Program-made: the position numbers and the translations under genes
Assembly (NCBI GenBank): GCA_021816725.1
Contig: JAKAXD010000001.1
Location: forward strand, 377,257 to 437,208
Length of the DNA: 59,952 nt
Direction of reading: 5' to 3'
Source: Thermoplasmata archaeon
GTDB taxonomy: Archaea; Thermoplasmatota; Thermoplasmata; Thermoplasmatales; GCA-001856825
Notes under the pieces: generated by a model
Database searches by the model: none
Told to the model about the DNA's origin: nothing
The model's input: only the letters and a program-made list of their open reading frames with translations
Shown: piece by piece, positions 8,717 to 18,060 of the stretch
Position numbering within the stretch: the first letter of the stretch is position 1
How the letters are laid out: each line of letters begins with the position of its first letter

Positions 8717-9655
8717 ATGATAGAATTCGACAGTGAGATGGTCGTAAGGTTCCAAGACATGCGATCACCTATCAGCTACTTCTCAAAGGTTTATGGCTTC
8801 AACGGCTACCTCAATTTTTACAAAAGGGGGGACAAGACTGAAGCTGTTGTCACATATCTGAGGGAGGGGAAGACCATGGACGATCTCAGAAAGGCAATCA
8901 GGTCCCGTGGTTTTGAATTTGTTGACAGGAAGGCAGGAGTCTCAGTGAAGGTCGGGGAGGAGTGCTATGTGTGCGAAGTGATAGATTCTCTGCTCAACGT
9001 GGACAACGCCCTCATAGAAGTGCCTATCTTCGTACAAGATGGGGACGTAATAATAAGGATAAAGTTCTTCAAGTCGTCTGCACAGATTCAGAGAATCATC
9101 TTCAAAGATTCCGAAAACAGGGACTTTTTCAGCATAGACTACCTTGGCCCGACGAGGAGCGACAAGGACTGGCTCCTGGAGAATGAGAGAGGGTGGGAGA
9201 TGAAGAAGCTTATCTTCTATGTTGTCCCGACGAATTCTTTCACGCTAAAATATTCCAAATCTAACAAGAATTTTGTTGCGGGAATATCTGTTAGGGGTGT
9301 TGACAGAACAGGGTTCCTTAATGTGTTCTACGAAGTAAACGGTGAGTATCCTGAGTGGGAGAACAATCTGCAGAAGCAGGCAAAGAAGTTCAAGTTGATA
9401 CAAAAACTTGAAAGCGGGTACAAGGTATTCCATGCTATAGTTCCTGAACAGGGCATCCTCATAGATCCCTACAAGCTTTCTGATGTAGACCTTCCATTCA
9501 ACTATTCCCTGGAAATTTCTGGTGATAAGTCCAAGGTCACGATGATATTTGAAAAGAGCAGCCTGGATTCGTTCTTTAGATCTATTGGCCAGATCAAGGA
9601 AGAGGAACTCCTTGATTCCCAGCTTGACATAAAGTCAGTGGAAAAGTACCCTTAG
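8717..9655 (+). CDS. Hypothetical protein, 312 residues
   Basis: I do not recognise this family. The product is soluble, rich in charged and aromatic residues, with alternating strand-like segments and no membrane helix or signal peptide. Two cysteines (ECYVCEV) occur near residue 90. The first half contains RKAIRSRGFEFVDRKAG; the second half looks like a beta-rich repeat of the first (FLNVFYEVNGEYPEWENN). The start at 8717 is preferred over a TTG at 8705 because a TATA-like box (ATATTAAA, 8686-8693) lies about 26 bases upstream, the spacing of a leaderless transcript. It is monocistronic. Confidence 0.75.
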   Translation: MIEFDSEMVVRFQDMRSPISYFSKVYGFNGYLNFYKRGDKTEAVVTYLREGKTMDDLRKAIRSRGFEFVDRKAGVSVKVGEECYVCEVIDSLLNVDNALIEVPIFVQDGDVIIRIKFFKSSAQIQRIIFKDSENRDFFSIDYLGPTRSDKDWLLENERGWEMKKLIFYVVPTNSFTLKYSKSNKNFVAGISVRGVDRTGFLNVFYEVNGEYPEWENNLQKQAKKFKLIQKLESGYKVFHAIVPEQGILIDPYKLSDVDLPFNYSLEISGDKSKVTMIFEKSSLDSFFRSIGQIKEEELLDSQLDIKSVEKYP

Positions 9656-9727
9656 GCCTTAGAGGATTGTACTAAAATTAGAAAGTTGTACCAATAATTA
9701 GTTAATATAAGCATCAGTCTTTCCAAC

Positions 9728-10858
9728 ATGAGGAAGGCACTAATACTGACAATGGTGGTAGTGTTCGCACTGATGGCAGTTCCACTTAGTTCTGCCACCG
9801 TAATCCACGCCACCATAAACACGAAGACAAATGAGGGCTTCGTCAACGCAACCAGCAACTACGTTCTCTACTACACATACCCCAGCAACAGTTCGACGGC
9901 ACAATCTCTGAACGGAACGGTAATATGGATGAACGCTACCTCTTATCTTAACAGCTCGGGAAAACAGTTCCTTGAGCAGAATATGAACGAGTACCAGGTC
10001 CAGAACCAGGACAGGAATCATAATGGGAACGACCCAAGTGAAGCGAATGATTCCAACAATTCTAATGGAAATACCACAGTGGACTCAAATTCCACAGTCA
10101 ATGCAACCGCCAATGCAACTCTTCCAACAATCCACGTTGTCAATGCAACACTGAACTACCAGCTTCACGCCTTCGCCAACATGACGAACTTGACAATTTT
10201 CAGGAACCTTACAATATCCCTGAAGATCTCTAACATCACAAAGAAGGTTGGTAACAACACGACGGTGATTGACATGTCCTGGAGGGCATTCAGGGTGCAG
10301 GGCCAGCTGATGGGGAATTTCAGAGGCTACATGGACCTACAGGTTCCACACGACAGTCTGAAGGTGCAATCAAATGTAAACACCAATATGGACGTCAATA
10401 TGCTTGGAAACATGGGTGACTTCGGAGAGGATGGGCAGGGAGGCATGTTCCAGTTAGGGTCGTTTTTCAAGAATGACGGATTCGGGTCCCACGTCTTGAA
10501 TTTCGGGACTATAAACTTCAATGTGTTTTCAGTACCATTACAGCAATGGGCGAGGGTATACAATCCTTCTACCAACAGCACAACGTTCTTCTACAACGCA
10601 ACTTCCAATTATTCGCTTAACGAAACAGTCAGCGTGAACGGCTCTAACTATTCCCTAAAGCTCATGACCGACCCAAGTGCTGCCATCACAACTAACGGCA
10701 AAGCCATACCCACATCTTCAAATGAACTCGTAGTTTCAACTGCCTCAGCGCCCACAACCTCGCTATCTTCAACTGGGACCCTGGTCGTAGTTGGAATAAT
10801 TGCTATAGTGGCAATTGGACTGTCAGTTCTACTAATGCGCAGGAAAGTGAAGAAGTAG
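9728..10858 (+). CDS. Secreted, C-terminally membrane-anchored surface glycoprotein
   Basis: A 376-residue protein with a signal peptide (LILTMVVVFALMAVPLSSAT) and a C-terminal membrane anchor (LVVVGIIAIVAIGLSVLLM) followed by RRKVKK on the cytoplasmic side. The ectodomain is very rich in Asn, Thr and Ser, with many N-x-S/T glycosylation sites and a low-complexity Asn/Asp stretch at about 95-125. No enzymatic motif is visible. In wall-less Thermoplasmatales such proteins form the heavily glycosylated cell surface. A TATA-like box (GTTAATATAA) is about 23 bases upstream, giving a leaderless message, and a T-rich terminator follows. Confidence 0.85.
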   Translation: MRKALILTMVVVFALMAVPLSSATVIHATINTKTNEGFVNATSNYVLYYTYPSNSSTAQSLNGTVIWMNATSYLNSSGKQFLEQNMNEYQVQNQDRNHNGNDPSEANDSNNSNGNTTVDSNSTVNATANATLPTIHVVNATLNYQLHAFANMTNLTIFRNLTISLKISNITKKVGNNTTVIDMSWRAFRVQGQLMGNFRGYMDLQVPHDSLKVQSNVNTNMDVNMLGNMGDFGEDGQGGMFQLGSFFKNDGFGSHVLNFGTINFNVFSVPLQQWARVYNPSTNSTTFFYNATSNYSLNETVSVNGSNYSLKLMTDPSAAITTNGKAIPTSSNELVVSTASAPTTSLSSTGTLVVVGIIAIVAIGLSVLLMRRKVKK

Positions 10859-10874
10859 AGCAGCTATTTTCGTC

Positions 10875-10893
10875 CTTTTTTTTCTTTTATTTT
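10875..10893 (+). terminator. T-rich archaeal terminator after the surface protein
   Basis: A run of 8 T followed by CTTTTATTTT lies 17 bases after the stop codon, typical of archaeal intrinsic termination. The next gene has its own promoter. Confidence 0.6.
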
Positions 10894-10926
10894 GTAGCTT
10901 CATCGAGGATTATTATCGAGGAAAAG

Positions 10927-10936
10927 CAGATATATC
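10927..10936 (+). promoter_or_regulatory. TATA box of the M1 aminopeptidase gene
   Basis: CAGATATATC preceded by a purine-rich BRE-like GAGGAAAAG. The centre is about 26 bases before the ATG at 10958, which predicts a leaderless transcript. Confidence 0.55.
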
Positions 10937-10957
10937 AAACTTGATAACCTAGTATTG

Positions 10958-13318
10958 ATGTATAGTCTCGAATCTTATGCCCTTAAATTTGATTTCAAAT
11001 TTAGGGACTTGAAATATGAATGTGTTGAGGTCATCAAAGGAAAATTTTCAGGTGAACTGTCGCTTGACAATGAAAACTTGTCCGTTAATTCCATCAGGAT
11101 CGATGGAAATGAAGCCAAGTTCAGCATTGCTGACAAAAGATTGATCGTGGGTCCAGTTGAGGGGAAGGAGATAACAATAGATTTCTCAGGAAATATTTCA
11201 GAAACCTCCCTGATGGGAATTCATGATGTGAAGTACGAGAACGGACATATTATAACTACCCAAATGGAGCCTACGGGAGCTAGATCGGTTTTCCCCTGCA
11301 TAGACGAACCAGCAGCCAAGGCGAGATTCAGGGTGGAGATAAGCGTGGATGATGAAGTTGAAGTTGTATTCAATACTCGCCACGTATTGAGGGAGGTAGG
11401 GAATGGCAGGGCTCATTTTGTGTTTGACGAAACACCTCCGATGTCCACATATCTCATATACATAGGAATCGGGCGTTTTCAAACGATATCAAAGAGGAAC
11501 AAGGAGAGAATGCTATATCTCGCCACCTCCCCAGGAAAGGCCAAGGAAGGTAAGTTCTCACTCAATCTTCTTAGCAAGCTCTTCACAAAATACGAGTCGT
11601 ATTACAAGATAAGATTCCCTCTACCAAAGATGCATCTTATCGCTCTCCCTCAATTCGGAGCAGGCGCAATGGAAAATTGGGGAGCCATAACATTCAGGGA
11701 AACTGCCCTGCTGATAAACCAGTCGACAAGTTTTGCCTCCAAGAAGCAGATTGCATACGTCGTATCCCACGAGTTTGCCCACCAGTGGTTTGGCGACCTT
11801 GTAACAATGAAGTGGTGGGACGACCTCTGGCTTAATGAATCATTTGCCACCTTTGTAGGCTTCAAGATTCTTGCCAAGATCTACAAGGACTGGAATCTGT
11901 GGGAGGATTTCCAGCTTCAGGAGACATTGTCCTCCATGCAGAAGGATGGCCTGCTTTCCACCCATCCGATCAGGGTGGAAGTGAAGAATCCTGACGAGAT
12001 CTCAGAGATATTTGATGACATCAGCTACGGGAAGGGCGCTTCGATACTTCGCATGACGGAGGAATTCATTGGGGAATCGAGATTCAGAGAAGGAATATAC
12101 CAGTACCTGAAAGGCCACCAGTATTCCAATGCATCAGGAGAGGACTTATGGACGTCTCTTTCAGCTGCAAGCAAGATAGACGTCAGCAGTCTAATGAAAT
12201 CATGGCTGGAAAAGGGTGGTTTCCCACTGGTGAAGGTCAGGGAGGAAGGCAGATGGTTAAGGATATCCCAGCAGAAGTTTTCGTATCTTGATAACGATGA
12301 CCAGTATCTATGGCAAATTCCACTGTTCATTGAGCAAGCTGGAAAGAAGCGGAAGTTGTTGATTAAGGAGAAGGAGAGAAGGATAAGATACCAAGAGGGT
12401 ATGAAGATAAACGGGAATGGGGAGGGGTATTACAGGCTCCTGTTTGAAGGAACATTGATAGACAGGATGCTTGGCAGTGGTTCTTCCCCTGAATTTGTCA
12501 TGAAGCTGATAGATGACTATTACGCTTTCCTCATGTCTGGAGCAATTGACTTGCAGCAATTTGTCTCCTTAGTTGAGAAGCTCAGGGATAGAAATGAGTA
12601 CAGCATAGTCCTGCGCCTTGAGTCAATCCTTGCAGAACTGAACACAATAATCGACTCTGATGCTCTCAACAACCTATTCGTGAATTACCTCAGAGAGAAG
12701 CTCCAGAACTTCAGCGTTACCGACGACGAGAATTCGAAGGTAGTGCTTGAAAGGATACTTACTGCACTGGCGTTACATGACAAGGACTTCAGAAGTGCGG
12801 AGAAATTGAAGATAAAAGATTATTCCGGCGTAGTGGCAGAGGAAAGAAATGCAGTCCTGATATCTTCCGCAATTGAGGAATTCAACATGGACGGATTGTG
12901 GGCAATGCTGAAATCGCCTGAGAATGATATGGAACTTATCCGTGTCATGCTTGCAATGGCTCACCTGCCAAAGAATGATGAAATATCCAACTTCCTCGAT
13001 TTTGTAAAGTCCAAGCCCGAGTACAGGGCCAACTTCATTTACCCCATTTTTGAGGCTATAACGTCCAGGAACTACAGGAAGGATGTCTGGGGGTGGATGT
13101 CATCAAATTTAGGCACTATCAGGGAGGTTTTTGCGGGGAGCAGTACGGTCTCCAGACTCATAGAGGAACTCATAGCTATTGCAGGAATAGGAAACAGACC
13201 ACTTGTTGACCAGTTCATATCCAGGGAGAAAGTTCCAGAGGCAGCCCGGGCGATAAAAAATGGACTTGAAAAACTGGAGATAAATGAGAGGCTGATACAG
13301 AGAACGGTCAAATCATAA
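10958..13318 (+). CDS. M1 family aminopeptidase, tricorn interacting factor F2/F3 type
   Basis: The 787-residue zinc aminopeptidase has the exopeptidase motif GAMEN at about 236 and the zinc motif HEFAHQWFG at about 271, with the third ligand in WLNESFA. The N-terminal beta domain and the long C-terminal helical domain match the length of Thermoplasma tricorn interacting factors F2/F3 (about 780). These cytosolic enzymes trim peptides released by the proteasome and tricorn to free amino acids. The start ATG at 10958 was chosen over a TTG at 10955. F2 cannot be told from F3 by eye. Confidence 0.94.
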   Translation: MYSLESYALKFDFKFRDLKYECVEVIKGKFSGELSLDNENLSVNSIRIDGNEAKFSIADKRLIVGPVEGKEITIDFSGNISETSLMGIHDVKYENGHIITTQMEPTGARSVFPCIDEPAAKARFRVEISVDDEVEVVFNTRHVLREVGNGRAHFVFDETPPMSTYLIYIGIGRFQTISKRNKERMLYLATSPGKAKEGKFSLNLLSKLFTKYESYYKIRFPLPKMHLIALPQFGAGAMENWGAITFRETALLINQSTSFASKKQIAYVVSHEFAHQWFGDLVTMKWWDDLWLNESFATFVGFKILAKIYKDWNLWEDFQLQETLSSMQKDGLLSTHPIRVEVKNPDEISEIFDDISYGKGASILRMTEEFIGESRFREGIYQYLKGHQYSNASGEDLWTSLSAASKIDVSSLMKSWLEKGGFPLVKVREEGRWLRISQQKFSYLDNDDQYLWQIPLFIEQAGKKRKLLIKEKERRIRYQEGMKINGNGEGYYRLLFEGTLIDRMLGSGSSPEFVMKLIDDYYAFLMSGAIDLQQFVSLVEKLRDRNEYSIVLRLESILAELNTIIDSDALNNLFVNYLREKLQNFSVTDDENSKVVLERILTALALHDKDFRSAEKLKIKDYSGVVAEERNAVLISSAIEEFNMDGLWAMLKSPENDMELIRVMLAMAHLPKNDEISNFLDFVKSKPEYRANFIYPIFEAITSRNYRKDVWGWMSSNLGTIREVFAGSSTVSRLIEELIAIAGIGNRPLVDQFISREKVPEAARAIKNGLEKLEINERLIQRTVKS

Positions 13319-13356
13319 CGGATTTATAATATTCGTCAATCTGGTAGAGATAAAGG

Positions 13357-14457
13357 ATGAACTTATACGAATATCAAGCAAAGGAACTTTTCAAAAAGTA
13401 CGGTATATCAATCCCTTCAGGGAAACACGTTGCCTCAGAAAAAGACCTTCAGTGGGAAAAATTTCCGGTTGTAGTCAAGGCCCAGGTCCTGACGGGCGGA
13501 AGGGGAAAAGCTGGAGGCATAAAATTTGCAAATGATTCCAAGGATTTGATGGAGAAAGGGAAGGATGTCCTTGCAATGAGCATTAAAGGTCTTAAGGTCA
13601 GGAGCCTGCTGTTGGAGGAGAAATTAGACATAGCAAAGGAGTACTATGTATCAGTTACTCTCGACAGAAGCACAAAGAGACCGATAATCATCGCATCAAC
13701 GTCAGGTGGAGTTGAGATTGAGGATGTACCAGATTCAAAGATCGTCAAATACTGGATCGACCCTACCATAGGATATTCGCCCTTTGTGGGGAGGGAAGTT
13801 GCATTCAAACTGAATCTCCCGCCAGACGAATCAAAGCAGTTCCAGGCCATACTTGCCAGAATGTTCTCTCTTTATGAGGGGTATGATTGCGAGCTGGTGG
13901 AGATCAATCCGCTCGTAGTACTGAAGAATGGTAAGGTACTTGCTGGCGATGCAAAGGTAGTCGTGGATTCTGACTCATTGTTCAGGCACACGGACCTTTC
14001 GGAGAATCCCGCTGAGAGAACGGATCTAGAGGAACTTGCATACAAGAGAGGATATGCACTCGTGGAACTCGGGGGTGACATTGGCGTAATAGCGAATGGA
14101 GCAGGTCTCACGATGGCAACCCTGGATGGACTGACATTAAAAGGGCTGAAGCCGAAGAATTTCCTTGATCTTGGCGGAAGCGATGACGTAGAGAAGGTTG
14201 TTGGCGCATTCCAGATCCTGAAAGAGGCCAAAATAAGGGCAATCCTGATCAACATATTTGGCGGCGTCACCCACTGCGATACGGTGGCAAACGGCATAGC
14301 AGAAGCAAAGAAGAGAGTGGGTATCGGTGTACCGATAGTTGTCAGGCTTTCGGGAGTTAACGAGGACATAGGACGGGGAATATTGAAAGAGCACGGGATA
14401 GAGGCTTATTCAGATATGATGGATGCAATAAATGAAGTTGTGGAAGTGGTGAAGTAA
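13357..14457 (+). CDS. sucC: Succinyl-CoA synthetase beta subunit
   Basis: The 366-residue ATP-grasp subunit begins MNLYEYQAKELFKKYGI, the standard SucC N-terminus. KAQVLTGGRGKAGGI binds nucleotide, and the C-terminal flavodoxin-like domain has NIFGGVTHCD and VRLSGVNEDIGR. With SucD it interconverts succinyl-CoA and succinate with nucleotide phosphorylation in the citric acid cycle. A TATA-like ATTTATAATA (13321-13330) lies about 30 bases upstream. sucD follows after one base, so both are co-transcribed. Confidence 0.96.
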   Translation: MNLYEYQAKELFKKYGISIPSGKHVASEKDLQWEKFPVVVKAQVLTGGRGKAGGIKFANDSKDLMEKGKDVLAMSIKGLKVRSLLLEEKLDIAKEYYVSVTLDRSTKRPIIIASTSGGVEIEDVPDSKIVKYWIDPTIGYSPFVGREVAFKLNLPPDESKQFQAILARMFSLYEGYDCELVEINPLVVLKNGKVLAGDAKVVVDSDSLFRHTDLSENPAERTDLEELAYKRGYALVELGGDIGVIANGAGLTMATLDGLTLKGLKPKNFLDLGGSDDVEKVVGAFQILKEAKIRAILINIFGGVTHCDTVANGIAEAKKRVGIGVPIVVRLSGVNEDIGRGILKEHGIEAYSDMMDAINEVVEVVK

Positions 14458-14458
14458 T

Positions 14459-15325
14459 ATGAGCATTCTTGTGAATGAAGATACTAGAATTCTCGTCCAG
14501 GGGATTACGGGGCACCAGGGTTCGTTCAATGCAATACAGATGCAGAAATTCGGATCGAAAGTTGTAGCTGGAACATCGCCCGGCAAAGGAGGGACTGAGG
14601 TCAGCGGAATACCCGTATATAACACGGTGCGTGATGCACTCGTCGAGAAACCGAATGCAACATTCATTTCAGTCGCTGCTCCTTATGTACTGGACGCTGC
14701 AAAGGAAGCAATGTACAACGGCATAGACTTAATTTACATATTGACAGAGAAAGTGCCATACCAAGACACGATGAAGATAGTTAGCCTTGCAAACAAGCTT
14801 GGCAAAAGAGTCCTAGGTCCAAATGGACCGGGGGCCACTTCTCCGTTCTCTTGCAAGCTTGGGATCATGCCTAACCAGATTTTCAGGAAAGGGAACGTGG
14901 GTGTTATCTCCAGAAGCGGTACACTTACTTATGAGATTGTGAACCAGATAACTATCAACGGTCTCGGGGAGAGTACTGTTATTGGGCTGGGTGGGGACCC
15001 TGTAACAGGTATGAATTATATAGATGCACTCGAGGAGTTTAAAAAAGATGAGCAGACAGCAGCCGTGGCAATGGTCGGCGAAATTGGAGGTACCGCGGAG
15101 GAGGAAGCCGCGGAATACATAAAGAACAACTTCAACAAACCTGTTGTGAGCTACATAACTGGGAGGAGTGCACCACCTGGCAAGAGGATGGGGCACGCAG
15201 GTGCAATAATATCAAGGGGCAAGGGAACTGCAGAGTCGAAGGTCAAAGCCCTTGAGGAGGCTGGCGTCAGGGTAGCATCATATCCGTACGAAATACCTTC
15301 TCTTCTAAAGGAGGTCTTGAAATGA
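14459..15325 (+). CDS. sucD: Succinyl-CoA synthetase alpha subunit
   Basis: A 288-residue CoA-binding subunit with the Rossmann-type CoA site (VQGITGHQGSFNAIQMQKFG), the central GVISRSGTLTYE, and the phosphohistidine loop GKRMGHAGAIIS, whose His is phosphorylated during catalysis. It pairs with the SucC subunit encoded one base upstream. Its stop overlaps the ATG of argF in an ATGA arrangement, giving a three-gene operon sucC-sucD-argF. The link between the citric acid cycle and arginine biosynthesis genes is probably only positional. Confidence 0.96.
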   Translation: MSILVNEDTRILVQGITGHQGSFNAIQMQKFGSKVVAGTSPGKGGTEVSGIPVYNTVRDALVEKPNATFISVAAPYVLDAAKEAMYNGIDLIYILTEKVPYQDTMKIVSLANKLGKRVLGPNGPGATSPFSCKLGIMPNQIFRKGNVGVISRSGTLTYEIVNQITINGLGESTVIGLGGDPVTGMNYIDALEEFKKDEQTAAVAMVGEIGGTAEEEAAEYIKNNFNKPVVSYITGRSAPPGKRMGHAGAIISRGKGTAESKVKALEEAGVRVASYPYEIPSLLKEVLK

Positions 15326-16239
15326 AGAGGGATATTATCTCCGTGCTCGACATGAAGGAAGATTTCGAGAAATTTGTTGATGAAGGCCTGAAACTAAAGA
15401 AAAGCTTCAAATCGGGCAAAAAAGACTCGTCGCTGGACAGAAAGACGCTTGCCATGATTTTTGAGAAGGCTTCAACCAGGACAAGGGTTAGCTTTGAAAC
15501 CGCTATGACACAGCTTGGAGGACATGCAATTTATCTCTCCCCAAGGGACATGCAGATGGGCAGGGGGGAGACGATAGCTGATACAGGAAGAGTATTGTCA
15601 GGAATGGTCGATGGAATTCTCTATAGAGCATTCGAACACGAAAATGTCGTAGAACTCGCAAAGAGCTCGTCAATTTCCGTCATAAATGGACTGGACAATT
15701 TAGAGCACCCGACGCAGATAGTTGCAGACTTCATGACCATAAAGGAAGCAAAGGGTAAGTTCAAGGGATTGAAAATTGCGTACGTTGGAGATGGCAATAA
15801 CACTGCAAATTCCCTTATGCTAGCGGCAGGGCTCGTTGGTTCTGATTTCTGGATAGCGACGCCTGAAGGTTTTGAACCCAAGGAAAAGTTCATAAGAGAT
15901 GCAAAAAACCTTGCAAAGAAACACAAATCGGAGATAGAGGTCACCAATAACTTCAAGGAAGCAGTGGCAGGTGCTGACGTTGTATATACTGACGTCTGGG
16001 TTTCCATGGGAGAGGAAGGAGAGAAGGGGAAGAAGGAGAAGAAATTCAGAAGCTTCCAGGTAAATGAAAAGATGGTCTCCCTCGCAAAGGATGATTACAT
16101 TTTCATGCACTGCCTTCCCGCACACAGGGGCTTGGAAGTGACAAATGGAGTTGCTGATTCCAAGAATAGTGTTATATTCCAAGAAGCAGAAAACAGGTTG
16201 CATGCTGAAAAAATCATACTGAAAAAGGTGATAAAGTAG
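15322..16239 (+). CDS. argF: Ornithine carbamoyltransferase
   Basis: The 305-residue transcarbamylase has the carbamoyl-phosphate loop ASTRTRVSFE, DMQMGRGE, HPTQIVADFMTI and the ornithine-type motif HCLPAHRGLEV, which separates it from aspartate carbamoyltransferase. It makes citrulline from ornithine and carbamoyl phosphate in arginine synthesis or, in reverse, in arginine breakdown. It overlaps the sucD stop by four bases. A charged insertion (GEEGEKGKKEKKF) near residue 235 lies just before the region that closes over ornithine and is more lysine-rich than usual. Confidence 0.95.
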   Translation: MKRDIISVLDMKEDFEKFVDEGLKLKKSFKSGKKDSSLDRKTLAMIFEKASTRTRVSFETAMTQLGGHAIYLSPRDMQMGRGETIADTGRVLSGMVDGILYRAFEHENVVELAKSSSISVINGLDNLEHPTQIVADFMTIKEAKGKFKGLKIAYVGDGNNTANSLMLAAGLVGSDFWIATPEGFEPKEKFIRDAKNLAKKHKSEIEVTNNFKEAVAGADVVYTDVWVSMGEEGEKGKKEKKFRSFQVNEKMVSLAKDDYIFMHCLPAHRGLEVTNGVADSKNSVIFQEAENRLHAEKIILKKVIK

Positions 16240-16309
16240 AAAATTGATCGCAAAAGGGATTAGAAAATTGTTCCATAACCTATTTAAGGTACGACAAGAT
16301 TGAAATCCA

Positions 16310-16582
16310 ATGAATAGTGGAATCTACCAGAAATTGAAAAGAGAGGGTGACTACGTTCCGAGATTCCTGATAAAACTTTGGCAGATAAGGATAAAGGAGA
16401 AGTTTGGGCTTGAAGTAGACAGCGATATTGCTGAGGTCATCGTCAAGATTGTCCACGAGAGAAGCACGTGGAAGCTATCGCGCGCTGAGAAATACATCAC
16501 CGCCCTCCTGAAGCTTAAGGGGGAGTCCAAGGAAGCAGCAGAGAAAGAAGCGAAAGAACTTGTGAAGACTGTACTTGAATGA
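16310..16582 (+). CDS. Small helical hypothetical protein, 90 residues
   Basis: I do not recognise this family. The protein is basic, entirely helix-predicted, with an N-terminal part (YQKLKREGDYVPRFLIKLWQ) and a Lys/Glu/Ala-rich C-terminal helix (GESKEAAEKEAKELV). No cysteines or membrane segment are present. A TATA-like CTATTTAAGG lies about 26 bases before the ATG, so it has its own leaderless promoter after argF. Basic charge suggests nucleic-acid or ribosome binding, but this is a guess. Confidence 0.72.
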   Translation: MNSGIYQKLKREGDYVPRFLIKLWQIRIKEKFGLEVDSDIAEVIVKIVHERSTWKLSRAEKYITALLKLKGESKEAAEKEAKELVKTVLE

Positions 16583-16733
16583 TCTTTGCTAACTGGTATA
16601 TTGACTGAAAGGAAGTTTCTTTTTTGCAGCTTCTGGATATTATGGGCATAGCACCACTAATAATATTAGCGAATTCCGAATATCAATCGCAGATGCGCCA
16701 GTTCTGCAACTGGCCCGATTATGTGAGAATCAC

Positions 16734-17330
16734 ATGAAGCAGATATCCCTGGAAATGGAATTGTCACGACTGACGAAGTTGAATAACAGGAGCCCGCTCA
16801 TGGAACAATATCCTACCCCTCCGGACATTGCAGCTAAAATGCTATATCGGGCATTGGGAGACGGCTGCCTCAAGGGAATGACTGTGGCAGACCTAGGTTG
16901 CGGAAATGGGACATTTGCAGTCGGGGCGCTAATGCTTGGGGCCGAGAAGGCGTATGCCATCGACATAGATCAGAACGCCATATCTGTTGCAGATGAAAAT
17001 TCACGACAGTTCGGAGACAGAATAATTCTATTGAAAGAAGATATTGAAGAATTCGACGTTCCAGTCGATACGATACTGATGAACCCCCCATTTGGGAGCC
17101 AGAGAAGGAACGCCGACTTACCTTTCATAGAAAAAGCTCTAGAATATTCTAAAGATTTTTATATCGTGCTTAATTACAAAGCTGGCGATTTCTTGGAAAA
17201 AGTCATAAAAGGAAAAGGGGAAATTATCTGGGAGGAGAACATAGAGATTCCCCTTGCCCATACATATGAATTTCACAGGAAGGAGATAAAGATGATTCAA
17301 GCTAAAATGTCGAGGGTGAAGGTATGGTAG
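16734..17330 (+). CDS. METTL5-like RNA N6-adenine methyltransferase
   Basis: A 198-residue class I methyltransferase with SAM-binding motif I VADLGCGNGTFAVGAL, acidic motif II (AYAIDID) and catalytic motif IV NPPFGSQRRNADLPF. The Asn-Pro-Pro-Phe and following RR...D pattern are typical of the archaeal COG2263 family, whose eukaryotic member METTL5 modifies an adenosine in small-subunit rRNA. The N-terminal EQYPTPPDIAAKML is the family's substrate-side motif. It overlaps csl4 by 7 bases, so it opens an RNA-metabolism operon. Target specificity is inferred from the family. Confidence 0.9.
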   Translation: MKQISLEMELSRLTKLNNRSPLMEQYPTPPDIAAKMLYRALGDGCLKGMTVADLGCGNGTFAVGALMLGAEKAYAIDIDQNAISVADENSRQFGDRIILLKEDIEEFDVPVDTILMNPPFGSQRRNADLPFIEKALEYSKDFYIVLNYKAGDFLEKVIKGKGEIIWEENIEIPLAHTYEFHRKEIKMIQAKMSRVKVW

Positions 17331-17893
17331 GTCGATTAGTGCTACCGGGACAATATATTGGAACAGAGGAAGAATTTATTGCGGGGAGCGGCACTTACGA
17401 GGACGAGGGGAGGGTTTATTCTGCCAATATTGGAAATGTCGAGGTCAGTTCTGATTTTAAGGTGAGAGTGAAGGGGAGAAAGGAAGATATCATAATACAG
17501 CCCGGGGACGAAATCATAGGAGTGGTATCTGAAATCAATGAGCCTTTGGTAGTTGTAGCAGGCGAATATCTCATAAGGGCTGGGAAGGCGTATGAAATCA
17601 AGACAAGAGCACTTGTACACGCGAGCAGGATCACAGGGCATTATCTGGACCAGTGCTCCAAGGTTGTTAAGGCAAGGGATGTCATTAGGGGCAAGGTAGT
17701 TTCCACAAGGGGGAAGATAGACCTTACGATGGAACCCCCAGATGAGGGTGTCATCTTTGCATACTGCTCTAAATGCAGGAAACCTCTGCAAAGGATTAAT
17801 AGTGGTCTCTATTGTACTTACTGTCAGAGAAACGAAGTCCGGAAAGTATCTAGGAAATATGGAGAAATCTCCGAAGGGGTGAAGAAAAAATGA
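17324..17893 (+). CDS. csl4: Exosome RNA-binding subunit Csl4
   Basis: The 189-residue protein has the three Csl4 domains: an N-terminal domain (VLPGQYIGTEEEFIAGSG, the family hallmark), a central S1 domain (about 60-150), and a C-terminal zinc ribbon with CSKCRKPL and CTYCQR. In archaea Csl4 caps the Rrp41-Rrp42 ring and helps recruit RNA and DnaG. It overlaps the methyltransferase upstream and a 53-residue gene downstream, so the cluster is tightly coupled. Confidence 0.94.
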   Translation: MVGRLVLPGQYIGTEEEFIAGSGTYEDEGRVYSANIGNVEVSSDFKVRVKGRKEDIIIQPGDEIIGVVSEINEPLVVVAGEYLIRAGKAYEIKTRALVHASRITGHYLDQCSKVVKARDVIRGKVVSTRGKIDLTMEPPDEGVIFAYCSKCRKPLQRINSGLYCTYCQRNEVRKVSRKYGEISEGVKKK

Positions 17894-18051
17894 AGCCTGA
17901 AGCTGGTGAAAATAAGATCAATGTTGAAAAGCTGGATGTTGAAGTAAAACATCTTAGGAAGGAAGTCGAGAACATGAAAGTAATTCTAAGGGGGCTTCTC
18001 CAAGTAGTGATGGAGAATGAGGAAGAAGACGATTACTACGAATATACTTAG
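17890..18051 (+). CDS. Small acidic helical protein between csl4 and the LSm gene
   Basis: A 53-residue frame whose ATG overlaps the csl4 stop (ATGA) and ends 9 bases before the LSm start. The sequence has a heptad-like helix (VEKLDVEVKHLRKEVENMK) and a very acidic, tyrosine-ended tail (EEEDDYYEYT). No known family is recognised. The four-base overlap and tight packing between two RNA-binding genes argue that it is real. A coiled-coil dimer or an accessory of the exosome or LSm ring is possible but unproven. Confidence 0.65.
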   Translation: MKPEAGENKINVEKLDVEVKHLRKEVENMKVILRGLLQVVMENEEEDDYYEYT

Positions 18052-18060
18052 GTGATATAG

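Noticed and set aside
13872..14369. A 165-residue leftward frame
   Set aside because: It is antisense to sucC and has no domain pattern.
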